Numbered from the stretch's first letter, positions 1 to 9,429 are shown. The stretch: 64,000 bases of DNA from Streptomyces muensis (GCF_021474425.1 NZ_JAKEIP010000018.1:1-64000), one strand, 5' to 3'. Made by a program: numbers and translations. The notes: a model not told the origin generated them from the sequence alone.

Positions 1-53
1 GGCGAGGGGCAGCCGTAAGGGTGGGGGCGGCGTGGATCGCCCGGCCTTTTCAT
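1..53 (-). CDS. Possible 5' end of a divergent gene, cut by the window edge
   Basis: An ATG on the minus strand at 53 opens a frame that stays open to the window edge (17 codons, beginning MKRPGDPRRPHPYG). It is divergent from the exporter at 136, and the operator-like palindrome at 63-80 lies between the two starts. That arrangement is typical of a TetR- or MarR-type regulator controlling an adjacent efflux pump. No Shine-Dalgarno sequence is visible, so a leaderless mRNA would be needed. No domain can be recognised from 17 residues; the regulator identity is inferred from context only. Confidence 0.35.
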   Translation of the reverse strand, partial: MKRPGDPRRPHPYGCPS

Positions 54-62
54 GAGCGTGAA

Positions 63-80
63 AGTTAGTGATCAATAACT
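63..80. promoter_or_regulatory. Operator-like 18-bp palindrome upstream of the MFS exporter
   Basis: The sequence AGTTAGTGATCAATAACT reads as an inverted repeat with one mismatched base pair (positions 68/75). It is AT-rich in a GC-rich genome and lies 55 nt upstream of the exporter start. Size and symmetry resemble TetR/MarR operators. Binding is inferred. Confidence 0.5.
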
Positions 81-135
81 ATCCAGACTGAAGAGTCCGT
101 CACAGAAATCGGAACGCATCACCCCTGGGGGAGCG

Positions 136-1593
136 ATGTCACACCAGATCGAACAGAACGCACGGCCGGCCGGCCTCCGAGGGGCCGTGTGGGCCCTCGT
201 CATCACCAGCGTCGCCGGGTTCATGGCGGCACTCGACAACCTCGTCGTCACCACCGCGCTGCCCTCGATCCGCGAGGACCTGGGCGGATCGCTGCCCGAC
301 CTGGAGTGGACGGTGAGCGCGTACACGCTCACGTTCGCCGTCCTGCTGATGTTCGGCGCGGCCCTGGGCGACCGGTTCGGCCGGCGTCGGCTCTTCCTCG
401 TCGGCATCACGATCTTCACCGGCGCGTCCGCCGTCGCGGCCCTCGCGCCCGGGCTCGACTCGCTCATCGCCGCCCGCGCGGTACAGGGCGTCGGCGCGGC
501 CATCATGATGCCGCTGACCCTGACCCTGCTGACGGCCGCCGTGCCCGCCGCCAAGCGCGGGATGGCGTACGGCATATGGGGTGCCGTCAACGGGCTCGCG
601 GTCGCGTCCGGGCCGCTCATCGGCGGCAGCCTCACCGAACACATCTCCTGGCAGTGGATCTTCTGGCTGAACGTTCCGCTGGGGCTCGCCCTGCTGCCGC
701 TGGCCCGCCTGCGCCTGGCCGAGTCGTACGGCACCGGCTCCCCGCTCGACATCCCCGGCACCCTGCTGGCCAGCGGTGGCCTGTTCGGGATCGTGTACGG
801 CCTGGTGCGCGGCCCCGCCGACGGCTGGACCGGACGCCTGGTCCTGACCGGCCTGTTCGCCGGAGGCGCGCTGCTCGTCGGGTTCGTGCTCTACAGCACC
901 CGGGCCAAGAACCCGATGCTGCCGATGCGGCTGTTCCGCTCCCGGGCGTTCGCCGGGATCAACACCGCGAGCATGCTGATGTTCCTCGGTATGTTCGGGT
1001 CGATCTTCCTGCTCAGCCAGTACATGCAGGGTGTGCTCGGCTACTCGCCGACCGAGGCGGGGCTGCGGATGCTGCCGTGGACCGGCATGCCCATGCTCGT
1101 CGCGCCGATCGCCGGCATCCTCTCCGACCGCGTCGGCGGGCGCCCGGTCGTCGCCACCGGCCTGTTCTTCCAGGCCGCAGGGCTCGCCTACATGGCCTCC
1201 GTGGTCACCGTCGACGCCTCGTACGCCGCGCAGCTGCCCGGACTGATCATCAGCGGCGTCGGCATGGCCCTGTTCTTCGCGCCGGCGGCCAACCTGGTCA
1301 TGTCCAGCGTCCGAGCCTCCGAGCAGGGCATCGCCTCCGGCGCCAACAACGCGCTGCGCGAGGTCGGCGGCGCGCTCGGTATCGCCGTGATGGCGTCGAT
1401 CTTCTCCGCGCAGGGCGGCTACGAGACCGGCCAGACCTTCGTCGACGGCCTGCGGCCCGCCCTGGTCACCGGTGCCGCGGTGGTGGCCCTCGCCGGGGTC
1501 GCGGCCCTGCTCATCCCGGGCCGGCGCCACGCCGGCGCTGCCGCGGCCGCCCAGCAGCTGCCCGAGCGCGAACTTCAGACGGCCTCCCACTGA
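136..1593 (+). CDS. MFS drug exporter, DHA2 (14-TM, EmrB/QacA) family
   Basis: This 485-residue membrane protein should export small molecules, probably drugs, by proton antiport. The N-terminal part has the family signature around residues 31-60 (LDNLVVTTALPSI, then the W-x-V-x-AY motif), followed by the loop 2-3 motif GDRFGRRR. Motif C (GPLIGGSL) is near residue 160, followed by W-x-W-IFWLNVPLG, characteristic of 14-helix DHA2 transporters. The ATG at 136 follows a strong Shine-Dalgarno (gggggag). The gene is preceded by an 18-bp palindrome and followed after 44 nt by a small DUF3291 gene that may be cotranscribed. The substrate cannot be told from sequence. Confidence 0.88.
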   Translation: MSHQIEQNARPAGLRGAVWALVITSVAGFMAALDNLVVTTALPSIREDLGGSLPDLEWTVSAYTLTFAVLLMFGAALGDRFGRRRLFLVGITIFTGASAVAALAPGLDSLIAARAVQGVGAAIMMPLTLTLLTAAVPAAKRGMAYGIWGAVNGLAVASGPLIGGSLTEHISWQWIFWLNVPLGLALLPLARLRLAESYGTGSPLDIPGTLLASGGLFGIVYGLVRGPADGWTGRLVLTGLFAGGALLVGFVLYSTRAKNPMLPMRLFRSRAFAGINTASMLMFLGMFGSIFLLSQYMQGVLGYSPTEAGLRMLPWTGMPMLVAPIAGILSDRVGGRPVVATGLFFQAAGLAYMASVVTVDASYAAQLPGLIISGVGMALFFAPAANLVMSSVRASEQGIASGANNALREVGGALGIAVMASIFSAQGGYETGQTFVDGLRPALVTGAAVVALAGVAALLIPGRRHAGAAAAAQQLPERELQTASH

Positions 1594-1637
1594 CACGTCC
1601 GACGAGAACAGACACCTGCGACGAGAAAGGAGCGGTC

Positions 1638-2018
1638 ATGCCCACCCTTCCCTGGACCGTGCCGAACCCCGCCCCGCGCGATGCCGAGGTGCATGTCTTC
1701 GCCTCACGCTTCGAGACCCGCACCCTCTGGGGAGCGCTCCGCTTCCTCGCCCGTACGCCGGGCGTGTGGCGGCAGGTGAGCCGGGCGCCCGGAGCGTACG
1801 GGGCGACCCTGAAGGCCGAGCCGTTCAAGCGGACCTTCTGGACGCTCTCCGCCTGGGAGTCGCCCGCCGCGCTGAAGGACTTCGCCCGCTCGGGCACCCA
1901 TGCCCCGACCTCACAGGGCCTGTCCGCGCAGATGCGGGACGCGAAGTTCGCCACCTGGCAGGTGACGGGCGAGGACCTCCCGCTGGACTGGGCGGAGGCG
2001 CACCGTCGGCTCACCTGA
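1638..2018 (+). CDS. DUF3291 (monooxygenase-like alpha/beta barrel) protein
   Basis: A 126-residue cytoplasmic protein with no signal peptide. The pattern of a first strand containing HVFASRF, a W-rich middle (FWTLSAWESPAALKDF) and an H-x-P following it matches DUF3291 proteins, which belong to the dimeric ferredoxin-like fold that includes heme-degrading and antibiotic monooxygenases. No catalytic residue can be assigned. The ATG at 1638 follows aaaggagcgg. It sits 44 nt after the exporter and ends at a strong hairpin, so the pair probably forms one transcript. Confidence 0.7.
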   Translation: MPTLPWTVPNPAPRDAEVHVFASRFETRTLWGALRFLARTPGVWRQVSRAPGAYGATLKAEPFKRTFWTLSAWESPAALKDFARSGTHAPTSQGLSAQMRDAKFATWQVTGEDLPLDWAEAHRRLT

Positions 2019-2046
2019 ACGGCACGCGCGCGTGCCGCACGCGTCG

Positions 2047-2074
2047 GCCCCGGCACTCACATGGGTGCCGGGGC
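2047..2074 (+). terminator. Terminator-like hairpin after the DUF3291 gene
   Basis: A perfect 10-bp GC-rich stem (2047-2056 with 2065-2074) with an 8-nt loop, 28 nt after the stop codon and just upstream of murB. There is no U-tract, as is common for Streptomyces terminators. Confidence 0.6.
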
Positions 2075-2103
2075 TGTCAGTGCCGTCTCGTAGTCTTGGG
2101 CGC

Positions 2104-3159
2104 GTGCAGGAACTCCACGACGCTCCCCTCGCCCCCCTCACCACCTTCCGGCTGGGCGGACCGGCCACCCGCCTGGTCACCGCCACCACCGACGCCGAGG
2201 TGATCGACGTCGTGCGCGAGGCGGACGCCGAGGGGACCCCGCTGCTGCTCATCGGCGGTGGATCGAACCTCGTCATCGGCGACAAGGGCTTCGAGGGCAC
2301 CGCACTCGTCATCGCCACGAAGGGCTTCGAGCTCGACGGCACCACGCTGGAGCTGGCCGCCGGCGAGGTGTGGACCGACGCCGTCGCCCGCACCGTGGAA
2401 GCAGGGCTCGCCGGGATCGAGTGCCTCGCCGGAATCCCCGGCTCCGCGGGCGCCACGCCCATCCAGAACGTCGGCGCGTACGGCCAGGAGGTCTCCGCCA
2501 CGATCACCGAGGTGATCGCCTACGACCGCCGGGCCGGCGAGACCGTCGTCATTCCGAACGCCGACTGTGCCTTCTCCTACCGCCACAGCCGCTTCAAGGC
2601 CGACCCCGAGCGCTATGTCGTCCTGCGCGTCCGCTTCCGGCTGGAGGACGCGGGCGGGCTCTCGGCCCCGGTGAAGTACGCCGAGACGGCACGCACCCTC
2701 GGCGTGGCCGTCGGTGACCGCGTACCGCTGGCCGACGCCCGCGAGACGGTGCTCCGACTGCGCGCCGGCAAGGGCATGGTGCTCGACGCCGAGGACCACG
2801 ACACCTGGTCGGCCGGCTCGTTCTTCACCAACCCGATCCTGACCGAGGAGCAGTTCGCGGCGTTCCGCGCGCGCGTGACCGGGCGTCTCGGCGACGGCGT
2901 GGAGCCGCCCGCGTACCCGGCGGGGGAGGGGCACACCAAGACCTCGGCGGCCTGGCTCATCGACAAGGCGGGCTTCACCAAGGGCTACGGCACCGGCCCC
3001 GCCCGTATCTCCACCAAGCACACCCTCGCCCTCACCAACCGCGGCGAAGCGACCACCGAGGATCTGCTCGCCCTCGCCCGCGAGGTCGTGGCCGGCGTCC
3101 GCGAGGCCTTCGGCATCACCCTGGTCAACGAGCCGGTCACGGTCGGCGTCAGCCTGTAG
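2104..3159 (+). CDS. murB: UDP-N-acetylenolpyruvoylglucosamine reductase (MurB)
   Basis: MurB reduces UDP-GlcNAc-enolpyruvate to UDP-MurNAc with NADPH and FAD, the second committed step of peptidoglycan synthesis in the cytoplasm. The 351-residue protein begins with FRLGGPA and has the FAD-binding segment IGGGSNLVIGDKGF, the NVGAYGQE loop and FSYRHSRF. The serine-containing AGSFFTNP motif and the C-terminal NEP follow. GTG at 2104 is chosen because alignable MurB sequence starts at QELHDAPLAPLTTFRLGG; a longer frame from 2032 would run through the upstream hairpin. It is transcribed alone from the interval after that hairpin. Confidence 0.95.
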   Translation: MQELHDAPLAPLTTFRLGGPATRLVTATTDAEVIDVVREADAEGTPLLLIGGGSNLVIGDKGFEGTALVIATKGFELDGTTLELAAGEVWTDAVARTVEAGLAGIECLAGIPGSAGATPIQNVGAYGQEVSATITEVIAYDRRAGETVVIPNADCAFSYRHSRFKADPERYVVLRVRFRLEDAGGLSAPVKYAETARTLGVAVGDRVPLADARETVLRLRAGKGMVLDAEDHDTWSAGSFFTNPILTEEQFAAFRARVTGRLGDGVEPPAYPAGEGHTKTSAAWLIDKAGFTKGYGTGPARISTKHTLALTNRGEATTEDLLALAREVVAGVREAFGITLVNEPVTVGVSL

Positions 3160-3265
3160 CCGCAGGCCGTCGGGGAATACCCGCGTGCGGCGGCCCACAG
3201 GAGCCGCATAGAGTCGGCCTCTGTCGCGCCCAGGGGAGGGCGCGCTGTCGGGGGAGGGGACACCT

Positions 3266-3970
3266 ATGCGGGGCGCAGGACGGCGTCGTAGAGCCGTGAT
3301 CGCGGCGGTCGTGGTCATGGCGGCCGTAGTCGCCACCGGGTGCGGTCGGCGCGCTGCGGACACGGGGGGCGGGCACGCCGACGCCGAGGAGTACGCGACG
3401 GTCTCGCAGATCGCCGAGTCGATCGCCGTGGACGGCACCACCATCCGCGTCGGCTCCACGCGCGCGAGAACCACCGTGCACCTCTACGAGGACATGCGCT
3501 GCCCGGTGTGCGAGGAGTTCGAGACCCAGGGAAGCGGTCAGGCCCTGCTCGACCTGGTGATGGCCGGCCGGATCAGAGTGGAGTACACGCTCGCCTCGTT
3601 CCTCGACGACAGGGTCGGCGGCCACGGCTCCGAGAAGGCCGCCAACGCGCTGCGGGCCGCGCTGGACCAGGGGCGGTTCGTCGAGTACCACGAGGTGCTC
3701 TACGCCCACCAGCCCGAAGAGGTCGTCGACGGCTACACCGACGCGTTCCTGCTGGAGATGGCCTCGAAGGTGGACGGCCTGCGCGGGCCGGAGTTCGACG
3801 CCGCGGTCAAAGGCATGAAGCACCGCGACTTCGTCGCCGAGTCCCAGAAGGCGTTCGACGAGTCCGGGGCACCGGGCACCCCCACCATCGAGGTGAACGA
3901 CCAGCGGCTCCCGCTGTACGAGGGGCTGTTCGACGGGCAGCAGCTGACCGTGCTGCTCACCAGTCTCTGA
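3266..3970 (+). CDS. DsbA-like thioredoxin-fold lipoprotein
   Basis: A 234-residue lipoprotein: basic n-region, hydrophobic core and lipobox VATGC, with lipidation at Cys26. The mature part is a thioredoxin-fold domain with the redox motif CPVC at residues 79-82 and a cis-proline loop (GTPTIEVN) near 213. The arrangement matches DsbA/DsbG-like proteins (thioredoxin_4 family). It probably catalyses disulfide formation or isomerisation of exported proteins on the outer face of the membrane. It lies 106 nt after murB and ends tail-to-tail with the adenosine deaminase gene, only 6 nt between stops. Confidence 0.85.
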   Translation: MRGAGRRRRAVIAAVVVMAAVVATGCGRRAADTGGGHADAEEYATVSQIAESIAVDGTTIRVGSTRARTTVHLYEDMRCPVCEEFETQGSGQALLDLVMAGRIRVEYTLASFLDDRVGGHGSEKAANALRAALDQGRFVEYHEVLYAHQPEEVVDGYTDAFLLEMASKVDGLRGPEFDAAVKGMKHRDFVAESQKAFDESGAPGTPTIEVNDQRLPLYEGLFDGQQLTVLLTSL

Positions 3971-3976
3971 CGCCGT

Positions 3977-5008
3977 TCAGCCGGCCAGCCAGTCGTCCAC
4001 CCTCGACAGCAGCTTCGCCTTCATCTCCTCCGGCGCCGCCGACCCCCGCACCGACTGCCGCGCCAGTTCCGCCAGCTCCTCGTCCGTGAAGGCGTGGTGC
4101 CGGCGCGCGATCTCGTACTGGGCGGCGAGCCGCGAGCCGAAGAGCAGCGGGTCGTCGGCGCCCAGGGCCATCGGCACGCCCGCCTCGTACAGCGTGCGCA
4201 GCGGCACGTCCTCCGGCTTCTCGTACACGCCGAGGGCGACGTTCGACGCGGGACACACCTCGCAGGTCACGCCCTTGTCGGCGAGGCGCTTCAGCAGCCG
4301 CGGGTCCTCGGCCGCCCGCACCCCGTGCCCGATCCGGTTCGCGTGCAGGTCGTCCAGGCAGTCACGGACCGAGGACGGGCCGGTCAGCTCGCCACCGTGC
4401 GGGGCCGACAGCAGGCCGCCCTCGCCGGCGATGTGGAAGGCGCGGTCGAAGTCCCGTGCCATGCCCCGGCGTTCGTCGTTCGACAACCCGAAGCCGACCA
4501 CACCCCGGTCGGCGTACCGCACCGCCAGACGCGCCAGCGTGCGGGCGTCCAGGGGGTGCTTCATACGGTTCGCGGCGACCAGGACGCGCATCCCGAGCCC
4601 CGTGTCCCGCGACGCCGTCTCCACCGCGTCCAGGATGATCTCCAGAGCCGGGATCAGACCGCCCAGCCGGGGGGCGTACGACGTGGGGTCCACCTGGATC
4701 TCCAGCCAGCCGGAGCCGTCCTTCAGATCCTCCTCGGCGGCCTCCCTGACCAGGCGCTGGATGTCCTCTGGCTGCCGTAGGCACGAGCGCGCCGAGTCGT
4801 ACAGACGCTGGAAGCGGAACCAGCCCCGCTCGTCCGTCGCCCGTAGTCTCGGCGGCTCCCCGCTGGTCAGCGCGTCCGTCAGCGCCTCGGGCAGGCGCAC
4901 ACCGTACTTGTCGGCCAGCTCCAGCAGGGTGGTCGGCCGCATCGAGCCGGTGAAGTGCAGGTGCAGATGGGCTTTCGGCAGTTCAGAGACATCACGTACA
5001 CGCTCCAT
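3977..5008 (-). CDS. add: Adenosine deaminase
   Basis: A 343-residue cytoplasmic zinc amidohydrolase that converts adenosine to inosine in purine salvage. The metal-binding HLHLH segment follows KA at residues 12-18. Later motifs are RIGHG, CPASNVALG and GADDPLLF, which together supply the remaining zinc ligands and catalytic Glu/His/Asp residues of the add family. The length is normal. The gene lies downstream of the aminotransferase gene on the same strand, separated by a strong hairpin, so it probably has its own promoter in 5009-5082. Adenine or aminodeoxyfutalosine deaminases are related; adenosine is the most likely substrate. Confidence 0.88.
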   Translation of the reverse strand: MERVRDVSELPKAHLHLHFTGSMRPTTLLELADKYGVRLPEALTDALTSGEPPRLRATDERGWFRFQRLYDSARSCLRQPEDIQRLVREAAEEDLKDGSGWLEIQVDPTSYAPRLGGLIPALEIILDAVETASRDTGLGMRVLVAANRMKHPLDARTLARLAVRYADRGVVGFGLSNDERRGMARDFDRAFHIAGEGGLLSAPHGGELTGPSSVRDCLDDLHANRIGHGVRAAEDPRLLKRLADKGVTCEVCPASNVALGVYEKPEDVPLRTLYEAGVPMALGADDPLLFGSRLAAQYEIARRHHAFTDEELAELARQSVRGSAAPEEMKAKLLSRVDDWLAG

Positions 5009-5082
5009 TCCAGGATCCTGCCGTACGTGTCCGCAGTCCCGGTAGCCGTTTCCCCTTTAGTGGTCTTGCTCGCACAGACAAA

Positions 5083-5114
5083 CGGGGCACATACCAGAGC
5101 TGGTATGTGCCCCG
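5083..5114 (-). terminator. Strong terminator hairpin after the aminotransferase gene
   Basis: A perfect 15-bp inverted repeat (5083-5097 with 5100-5114) with almost no loop, 16 nt beyond the minus-strand aminotransferase stop. It isolates that gene from add. Confidence 0.75.
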
Positions 5115-5129
5115 CGCCGATGCGGAACG

Positions 5130-6356
5130 TCAGTCCCGCGCCTCGGCCAGCAGCTTCTGGATCCGGCTGACGCCCTCGACCAGGTCCTCGTCACCGAGCG
5201 CGTACGACAGCCGCAGATAGCCCGGCGTACCGAAGGCCTCACCCGGGACGACCGCGACCTCGGCCTCCTCCAGGATGAGCGCGGCCAGCTCGACCGAGTC
5301 CTGCGGGCGCTTGCCGCGGATCTCCTTGCCGAGGAGGGCCTTCACCGACGGGTAGGCGTAGAAGGCGCCCTCGGGCTCGGGGCAGACCACGCCGTCGATC
5401 TCGTTGAGCATCCGCACGATCGTCTTGCGGCGGCGGTCGAAGGCCTCGCGCATCTTCGCGACGGCGTCCAGGTCACCGGAGACGGCGGCGAGCGCGGCGA
5501 CCTGCGCCACGTTCGAGACGTTCGACGTGGCGTGCGACTGGAGGTTGGTCGCGGCCTTCACGACGTCCTTCGGGCCGATGATCCAGCCCACGCGCCAGCC
5601 CGTCATGGCGTACGTCTTGGCGACACCGTTGACCACGATGCACTTGTCGCGGAGCTCGGGCAGGACGGCCGGCAGGGACACGGAGACCGCGTCGCCGTAG
5701 ACCAGGTGCTCGTAGATCTCGTCGGTCATCACCCACAGGCCGTGCTCGACGGCCCAGCGGCCGATCGCCTCGGTGTCGGCCTCGCTGTAGACGGCGCCGG
5801 TCGGGTTGGACGGCGACACGAAGAGGACGACCTTCGTCTTCTCCGTACGGGCCGCCTCCAGCTGCTCCACGGAGACGCGGTAGCCGGTCGTCTCGTCGGC
5901 GACGACCTCGACCGGGACACCGCCCGCGAGACGGATCGACTCCGGGTACGTCGTCCAGTACGGGGCGGGGACGATGACCTCGTCGCCCGGGTCGAGGATC
6001 GCGGCGAAGGCCTCGTAGATGGCCTGCTTGCCGCCGTTGGTGACGAGGATCTGCGAGACGTCGGGCTCGTAGCCGGAGTCGCGCAGCGTCTTCGCGGCGA
6101 TGGCGGCCTTCAGCTCGGGCAGACCGCCGGCCGGGGTGTAGCGGTGGAACTTCGGGTTCTTGCAGGCCTCGATGGCGGCCTCGACGATGTAGTCCGGGGT
6201 CGGGAAGTCGGGCTCACCGGCGCCGAAGCCGATCACCGGACGCCCGGCGGCCTTGAGGGCCTTGGCCTTGGCGTCCACGGCGAGGGTGGCGGACTCGGAG
6301 ATCGCGCCGACTCGGGCGGAGACCCGGCGCTCGGTGGGAGGGGTTGCAGCGCTCAT
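5130..6356 (-). CDS. aspC: Aspartate-type aminotransferase (PLP class I)
   Basis: A 408-residue class I/II PLP aminotransferase, probably exchanging the amino group between aspartate and 2-oxoglutarate. Visible family features include [15 protein letters not shown] near the start, the KPKFHRY-like region [24 protein letters not shown], the [10 protein letters not shown] strand, and the PLP lysine in [16 protein letters not shown], followed by the C-terminal arginine in [16 protein letters not shown] at 6356 is chosen because homology begins at [17 protein letters not shown]; upstream in-frame codons read through a low-similarity stretch. It is divergent from the tRNA-Trp-secE unit. Confidence 0.9.
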   Translation of the reverse strand: MSAATPPTERRVSARVGAISESATLAVDAKAKALKAAGRPVIGFGAGEPDFPTPDYIVEAAIEACKNPKFHRYTPAGGLPELKAAIAAKTLRDSGYEPDVSQILVTNGGKQAIYEAFAAILDPGDEVIVPAPYWTTYPESIRLAGGVPVEVVADETTGYRVSVEQLEAARTEKTKVVLFVSPSNPTGAVYSEADTEAIGRWAVEHGLWVMTDEIYEHLVYGDAVSVSLPAVLPELRDKCIVVNGVAKTYAMTGWRVGWIIGPKDVVKAATNLQSHATSNVSNVAQVAALAAVSGDLDAVAKMREAFDRRRKTIVRMLNEIDGVVCPEPEGAFYAYPSVKALLGKEIRGKRPQDSVELAALILEEAEVAVVPGEAFGTPGYLRLSYALGDEDLVEGVSRIQKLLAEARD

Positions 6357-6524
6357 GGGGCCCATCGTTTCAGACAGGAAACGCGCCCGGCACGGGGGTT
6401 TCACAGACTGAACATCAGCTGAACAACCGTGCGGATCCGGGCCACGGCCAGCGGATCTTGCGCCCGGCGACCGCTGATCTTCGGCCGATCTTTCGTCCGA
6501 CAACCCTCCCACGGGCACTTTCTG

Positions 6525-6554
6525 TTCGACGGCGCGCCCCGGACCACGTACACT
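6525..6554 (+). promoter_or_regulatory. Candidate promoter for tRNA-Trp / secE
   Basis: TTCGAC (6525-6530) and TACACT (6549-6554) are separated by 18 nt, a good match to a housekeeping sigma factor promoter. The predicted start near 6561 would give a transcript covering tRNA-Trp and possibly secE-nusG. A 7-bp hairpin (6590-6596 with 6602-6608) lies between it and the tRNA. Confidence 0.5.
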
Positions 6555-6639
6555 CTCACCTCGTTGGCCATCAGCGGCCCGCAGTCACAGGGTGCACACC
6601 GTGCACCCGCCCGGATGCGGTACGTTGGGGGACACACAA

Positions 6640-6712
6640 AGGGTCGTAGCTCAATTGGTAGAGCACTGGTCTCCAAAACCAGCGGTTGGGGGTTCAAGTC
6701 CCTCCGGCCCTG
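6640..6712 (+). tRNA. trnW: tRNA-Trp (anticodon CCA)
   Basis: A complete 73-nt cloverleaf. The acceptor stem pairs 6640-6646 with 6705-6711 and G6712 is the discriminator. The anticodon stem CTGGT/ACCAG encloses the loop CTCCAAA, giving anticodon CCA for UGG. The T-arm contains GGTTCAAGTCC. The 3' CCA is not encoded. Its place directly before secE is conserved in Streptomyces. Confidence 0.97.
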
Positions 6713-6820
6713 CTACACACACCTTCGCCAGGATGTGTGCGCATGTACGTACAGCAATGCACCGCCGTGCGGCTCAGACCGGGCGCGGCACGGCCACGAC
6801 CCGGAATCAGGTGAGGACGA

Positions 6821-7105
6821 GTGACGGACGCCGTGGGCTCCATCGACATGCCTGATGCCCAGGACGAGGCGCCGGAGTCCAAGAAGACCCGTAAGGGTGG
6901 CAAGCGCGCCAAGAAGGGCCCGCTGAAGCGACTCGCGCTCTTCTACCGCCAGATCGTCGCGGAACTCCGCAAGGTCGTCTGGCCGACGCGCAACCAGCTG
7001 ACGACGTACACCACCGTGGTGATCATCTTCGTCGTCATCATGATCGGCCTGGTGACCGTGATTGACTATGGGCTCGACAACGCCGCCAAGTACGTCTTCG
7101 GCTGA
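6821..7105 (+). CDS. secE: Preprotein translocase subunit SecE
   Basis: A 94-residue membrane protein that clamps SecY in the Sec translocon. It has a hydrophilic Lys/Arg-rich N-terminal region ([12 protein letters not shown]), an amphipathic segment ending in the family signature [13 protein letters not shown], and one C-terminal transmembrane helix at about residues 64-86. GTG at 6821 follows caggtgaggacga. It lies between tRNA-Trp and nusG, the usual order, and is separated from nusG by a hairpin. Confidence 0.96.
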   Translation: MTDAVGSIDMPDAQDEAPESKKTRKGGKRAKKGPLKRLALFYRQIVAELRKVVWPTRNQLTTYTTVVIIFVVIMIGLVTVIDYGLDNAAKYVFG

Positions 7106-7112
7106 GCCAAGA

Positions 7113-7147
7113 GCGAAGGGCGCCGTGGTTACCGGCGCCCCTTTCGC
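7113..7147 (+). terminator. Hairpin between secE and nusG
   Basis: An 8-bp core stem (7118-7125 with 7133-7140) is extended at its base by 7113-7117 pairing with 7143-7147 across a 2-nt bulge. It sits 7 nt after the secE stop and 38 nt before nusG. It may terminate or attenuate read-through into nusG, or protect the secE mRNA end. Confidence 0.55.
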
Positions 7148-7185
7148 ATGTTCCACCCCTATGTATCCAGGAAGAAGCAGCCACC

Positions 7186-8010
7186 GTGTCTGACCAGAAC
7201 GTGAACGACGCCATCGAGCCACACGGGCAGGGCGTCGAGTCCGTGGAAGACGAGCTCGACATCGTCGAAGGCGCGGACGAGGACCTGGACGAGGTCGAGG
7301 CTGCCGAGGCCGAGGCGGGCGAGCCCGCCGAGGAGGCCGCGCTCCACGTGGAGGACGAGGAAGAGGTCGCCGAGGAGGAGCCGGCCGAGCCGGTCGACCC
7401 CGTCGCCGCCCTCCGCGACGAGCTCCGCACGCTGCCCGGCGAGTGGTACGTCATCCACACCTACGCCGGTTACGAGAACCGGGTGAAGACCAACCTGGAG
7501 CAGCGCGCCGTCTCGCTGAACGTCGAGGACTACATCTTCCAGGCCGAGGTGCCGCAGGAAGAGGTCGTCCAGATCAAGAACGGCGACCGCAAGACGATCA
7601 AGCAGAACAAGCTGCCGGGTTACGTCCTGGTCCGCATGGACCTGACGAACGAGTCCTGGGGCGTCGTCCGCAACACCCCCGGCGTCACCGGCTTCGTGGG
7701 CAACGCCTACGACCCGTACCCGCTGACCCTGGACGAGATCGTCAAGATGCTCGCCCCCGAGGCCGAGGAGAAGGCTGCCCGCGAGGCCGCCGAGGCCGAG
7801 GGCAAGCCGGCTCCGGCCCGCAAGGTCGAGGTCCAGGTGCTGGACTTCGAGGTCGGCGACTCGGTCACCGTCACCGACGGCCCGTTCGCCACGCTGCAGG
7901 CCACGATCAACGAGATCAACGCCGACTCGAAGAAGGTCAAGGGTCTCGTCGAGATCTTCGGCCGTGAGACGCCGGTCGAGCTCTCGTTCGACCAGATCCA
8001 GAAGAACTAG
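7186..8010 (+). CDS. nusG: Transcription termination/antitermination factor NusG
   Basis: A 274-residue factor that binds RNA polymerase and couples elongation to translation and Rho. The first 80 residues are an acidic Glu/Asp/Ala-rich extension typical of actinobacterial NusG. The NGN domain begins at [16 protein letters not shown] and contains [10 protein letters not shown] and [10 protein letters not shown]. The C-terminal KOW domain reads [12 protein letters not shown] and ends [11 protein letters not shown] at 7186 follows aggaagaagc. A strong terminator follows, separating it from rplK. Confidence 0.96.
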   Translation: MSDQNVNDAIEPHGQGVESVEDELDIVEGADEDLDEVEAAEAEAGEPAEEAALHVEDEEEVAEEEPAEPVDPVAALRDELRTLPGEWYVIHTYAGYENRVKTNLEQRAVSLNVEDYIFQAEVPQEEVVQIKNGDRKTIKQNKLPGYVLVRMDLTNESWGVVRNTPGVTGFVGNAYDPYPLTLDEIVKMLAPEAEEKAAREAAEAEGKPAPARKVEVQVLDFEVGDSVTVTDGPFATLQATINEINADSKKVKGLVEIFGRETPVELSFDQIQKN

Positions 8011-8045
8011 GTCCCGCCAGTTCCTTCTGGAGTCACTGCTTCCGC

Positions 8046-8082
8046 GCAGGTCAGACGGGCTTTCGTAGCCGGTCTGACCTGC
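8046..8082 (+). terminator. Rho-independent terminator after nusG
   Basis: An 11-bp perfect stem (8046-8056 with 8072-8082) with a 15-nt loop is followed by a T-rich stretch (tcggttttta), a textbook intrinsic terminator, 35 nt after the nusG stop. Confidence 0.85.
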
Positions 8083-8189
8083 TCGGTTTTTAGCCGCGCA
8101 TCTATACCCGCTATCGTTGTGCGGTATGCCTGCGTCCGGGTTGGTCCCCAGGTGCAGGCAGGACCCGAATCGAAAGGACCCGGAGAGTA

Positions 8190-8624
8190 ATGCCTCCCAA
8201 GAAGAAGAAGGTCACGGGGCTCATCAAGCTCCAGATCCAGGCCGGTGCCGCCAACCCGGCTCCGCCGGTCGGCCCCGCGCTGGGTCAGCACGGCGTGAAC
8301 ATCATGGAGTTCTGCAAGGCCTACAACGCCGCGACCGAGTCGCAGCGCGGTTGGGTCATCCCGGTGGAGATCACGGTCTACGAGGACCGTTCCTTCACCT
8401 TCATCACCAAGACGCCGCCGGCCGCCAAGATGATCCTCAAGGCCGCGGGCGTGGAGAAGGGCTCCGGCGAGCCGCACAAGACCAAGGTCGCCAAGATCAC
8501 CGAGGCGCAGGTCCGCGAGATCGCCACCACCAAGATGCCCGACCTCAACGCCAACGACCTGGACGCCGCCGCGAAGATCATCGCCGGCACCGCCCGTTCC
8601 ATGGGCATCACGGTCGAGGGCTGA
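8190..8624 (+). CDS. rplK: 50S ribosomal protein L11
   Basis: This 144-residue protein binds the GTPase-associated centre of 23S rRNA, is the thiostrepton contact site and is needed for RelA activation. The proline-rich N-terminal domain shows [13 protein letters not shown] at about residues 25-37, and the C-terminal rRNA-binding domain includes [25 protein letters not shown] at 8190 follows aaaggacccggag. It is transcribed with rplA (79-nt gap), after the nusG terminator. Confidence 0.98.
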
Positions 8625-8703
8625 CCCCAACCCCCCAAGCAGAAGTGAGTGGCAGGGCCTGCTCGGCCCGGACCACAACTCCTAAGAAATCACAGGAGCA
8701 GTT

Positions 8704-9429
8704 GTGAGCAAGCGCAGCAAGTCTCTCCGCGCTGCGGACGCCAAGATCGACCGGGAGAAGCTGTACGCCCCGCTCGAGGCCGTCCGTCTCGCCAAGGAGA
8801 CGTCCACGACCAAGTTCGACGGCACTGTCGAGGTCGCCTTCCGTCTGGGTGTCGACCCGCGCAAGGCCGACCAGATGGTCCGTGGCACCGTGAACCTTCC
8901 GCACGGCACCGGTAAGACCGCCCGGGTCCTGGTCTTCGCGACCGGTGACCGTGCCGAGGCCGCGCGTGCCGCGGGCGCCGACATCGTCGGTGCCGACGAG
9001 CTGATCGACGAGGTCTCGAAGGGCCGCCTGGACTTCGACGCCGTCGTCGCCACCCCGGACCTCATGGGCAAGGTCGGCCGTCTCGGCCGCGTCCTCGGCC
9101 CCCGTGGTCTCATGCCGAACCCCAAGACCGGCACCGTGACCCCGGACGTCGCCAAGGCTGTCAACGACATCAAGGGCGGCAAGATCGAGTTCCGCGTCGA
9201 CAAGCACTCGAACCTGCACTTCATCATCGGCAAGGTGTCCTTCGACGACACCAAGCTGGTGGAGAACTACGGCGCCGCGCTGGAGGAGATCCTCCGTCTG
9301 AAGCCGTCCGCCGCCAAGGGTCGCTACATCAAGAAGGCCGCGATCAGCACCACGATCGGCCCCGGCGTTCCCGTCGACCCGAACCGCACCCGCAACCTCC
9401 TCGTCGAGGAGGACCCGGCCGCGGTCTGA
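8704..9429 (+). CDS. rplA: 50S ribosomal protein L1
   Basis: This 241-residue protein forms the mobile L1 stalk that helps release deacylated tRNA, and in many bacteria it represses its own mRNA. The signature [16 protein letters not shown] is at about residues 132-147, followed by [19 protein letters not shown] at 8704 follows cacaggagcagtt, a strong ribosome-binding site. It closes the rplKA operon before a strong terminator. Confidence 0.98.
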   Translation: MSKRSKSLRAADAKIDREKLYAPLEAVRLAKETSTTKFDGTVEVAFRLGVDPRKADQMVRGTVNLPHGTGKTARVLVFATGDRAEAARAAGADIVGADELIDEVSKGRLDFDAVVATPDLMGKVGRLGRVLGPRGLMPNPKTGTVTPDVAKAVNDIKGGKIEFRVDKHSNLHFIIGKVSFDDTKLVENYGAALEEILRLKPSAAKGRYIKKAAISTTIGPGVPVDPNRTRNLLVEEDPAAV

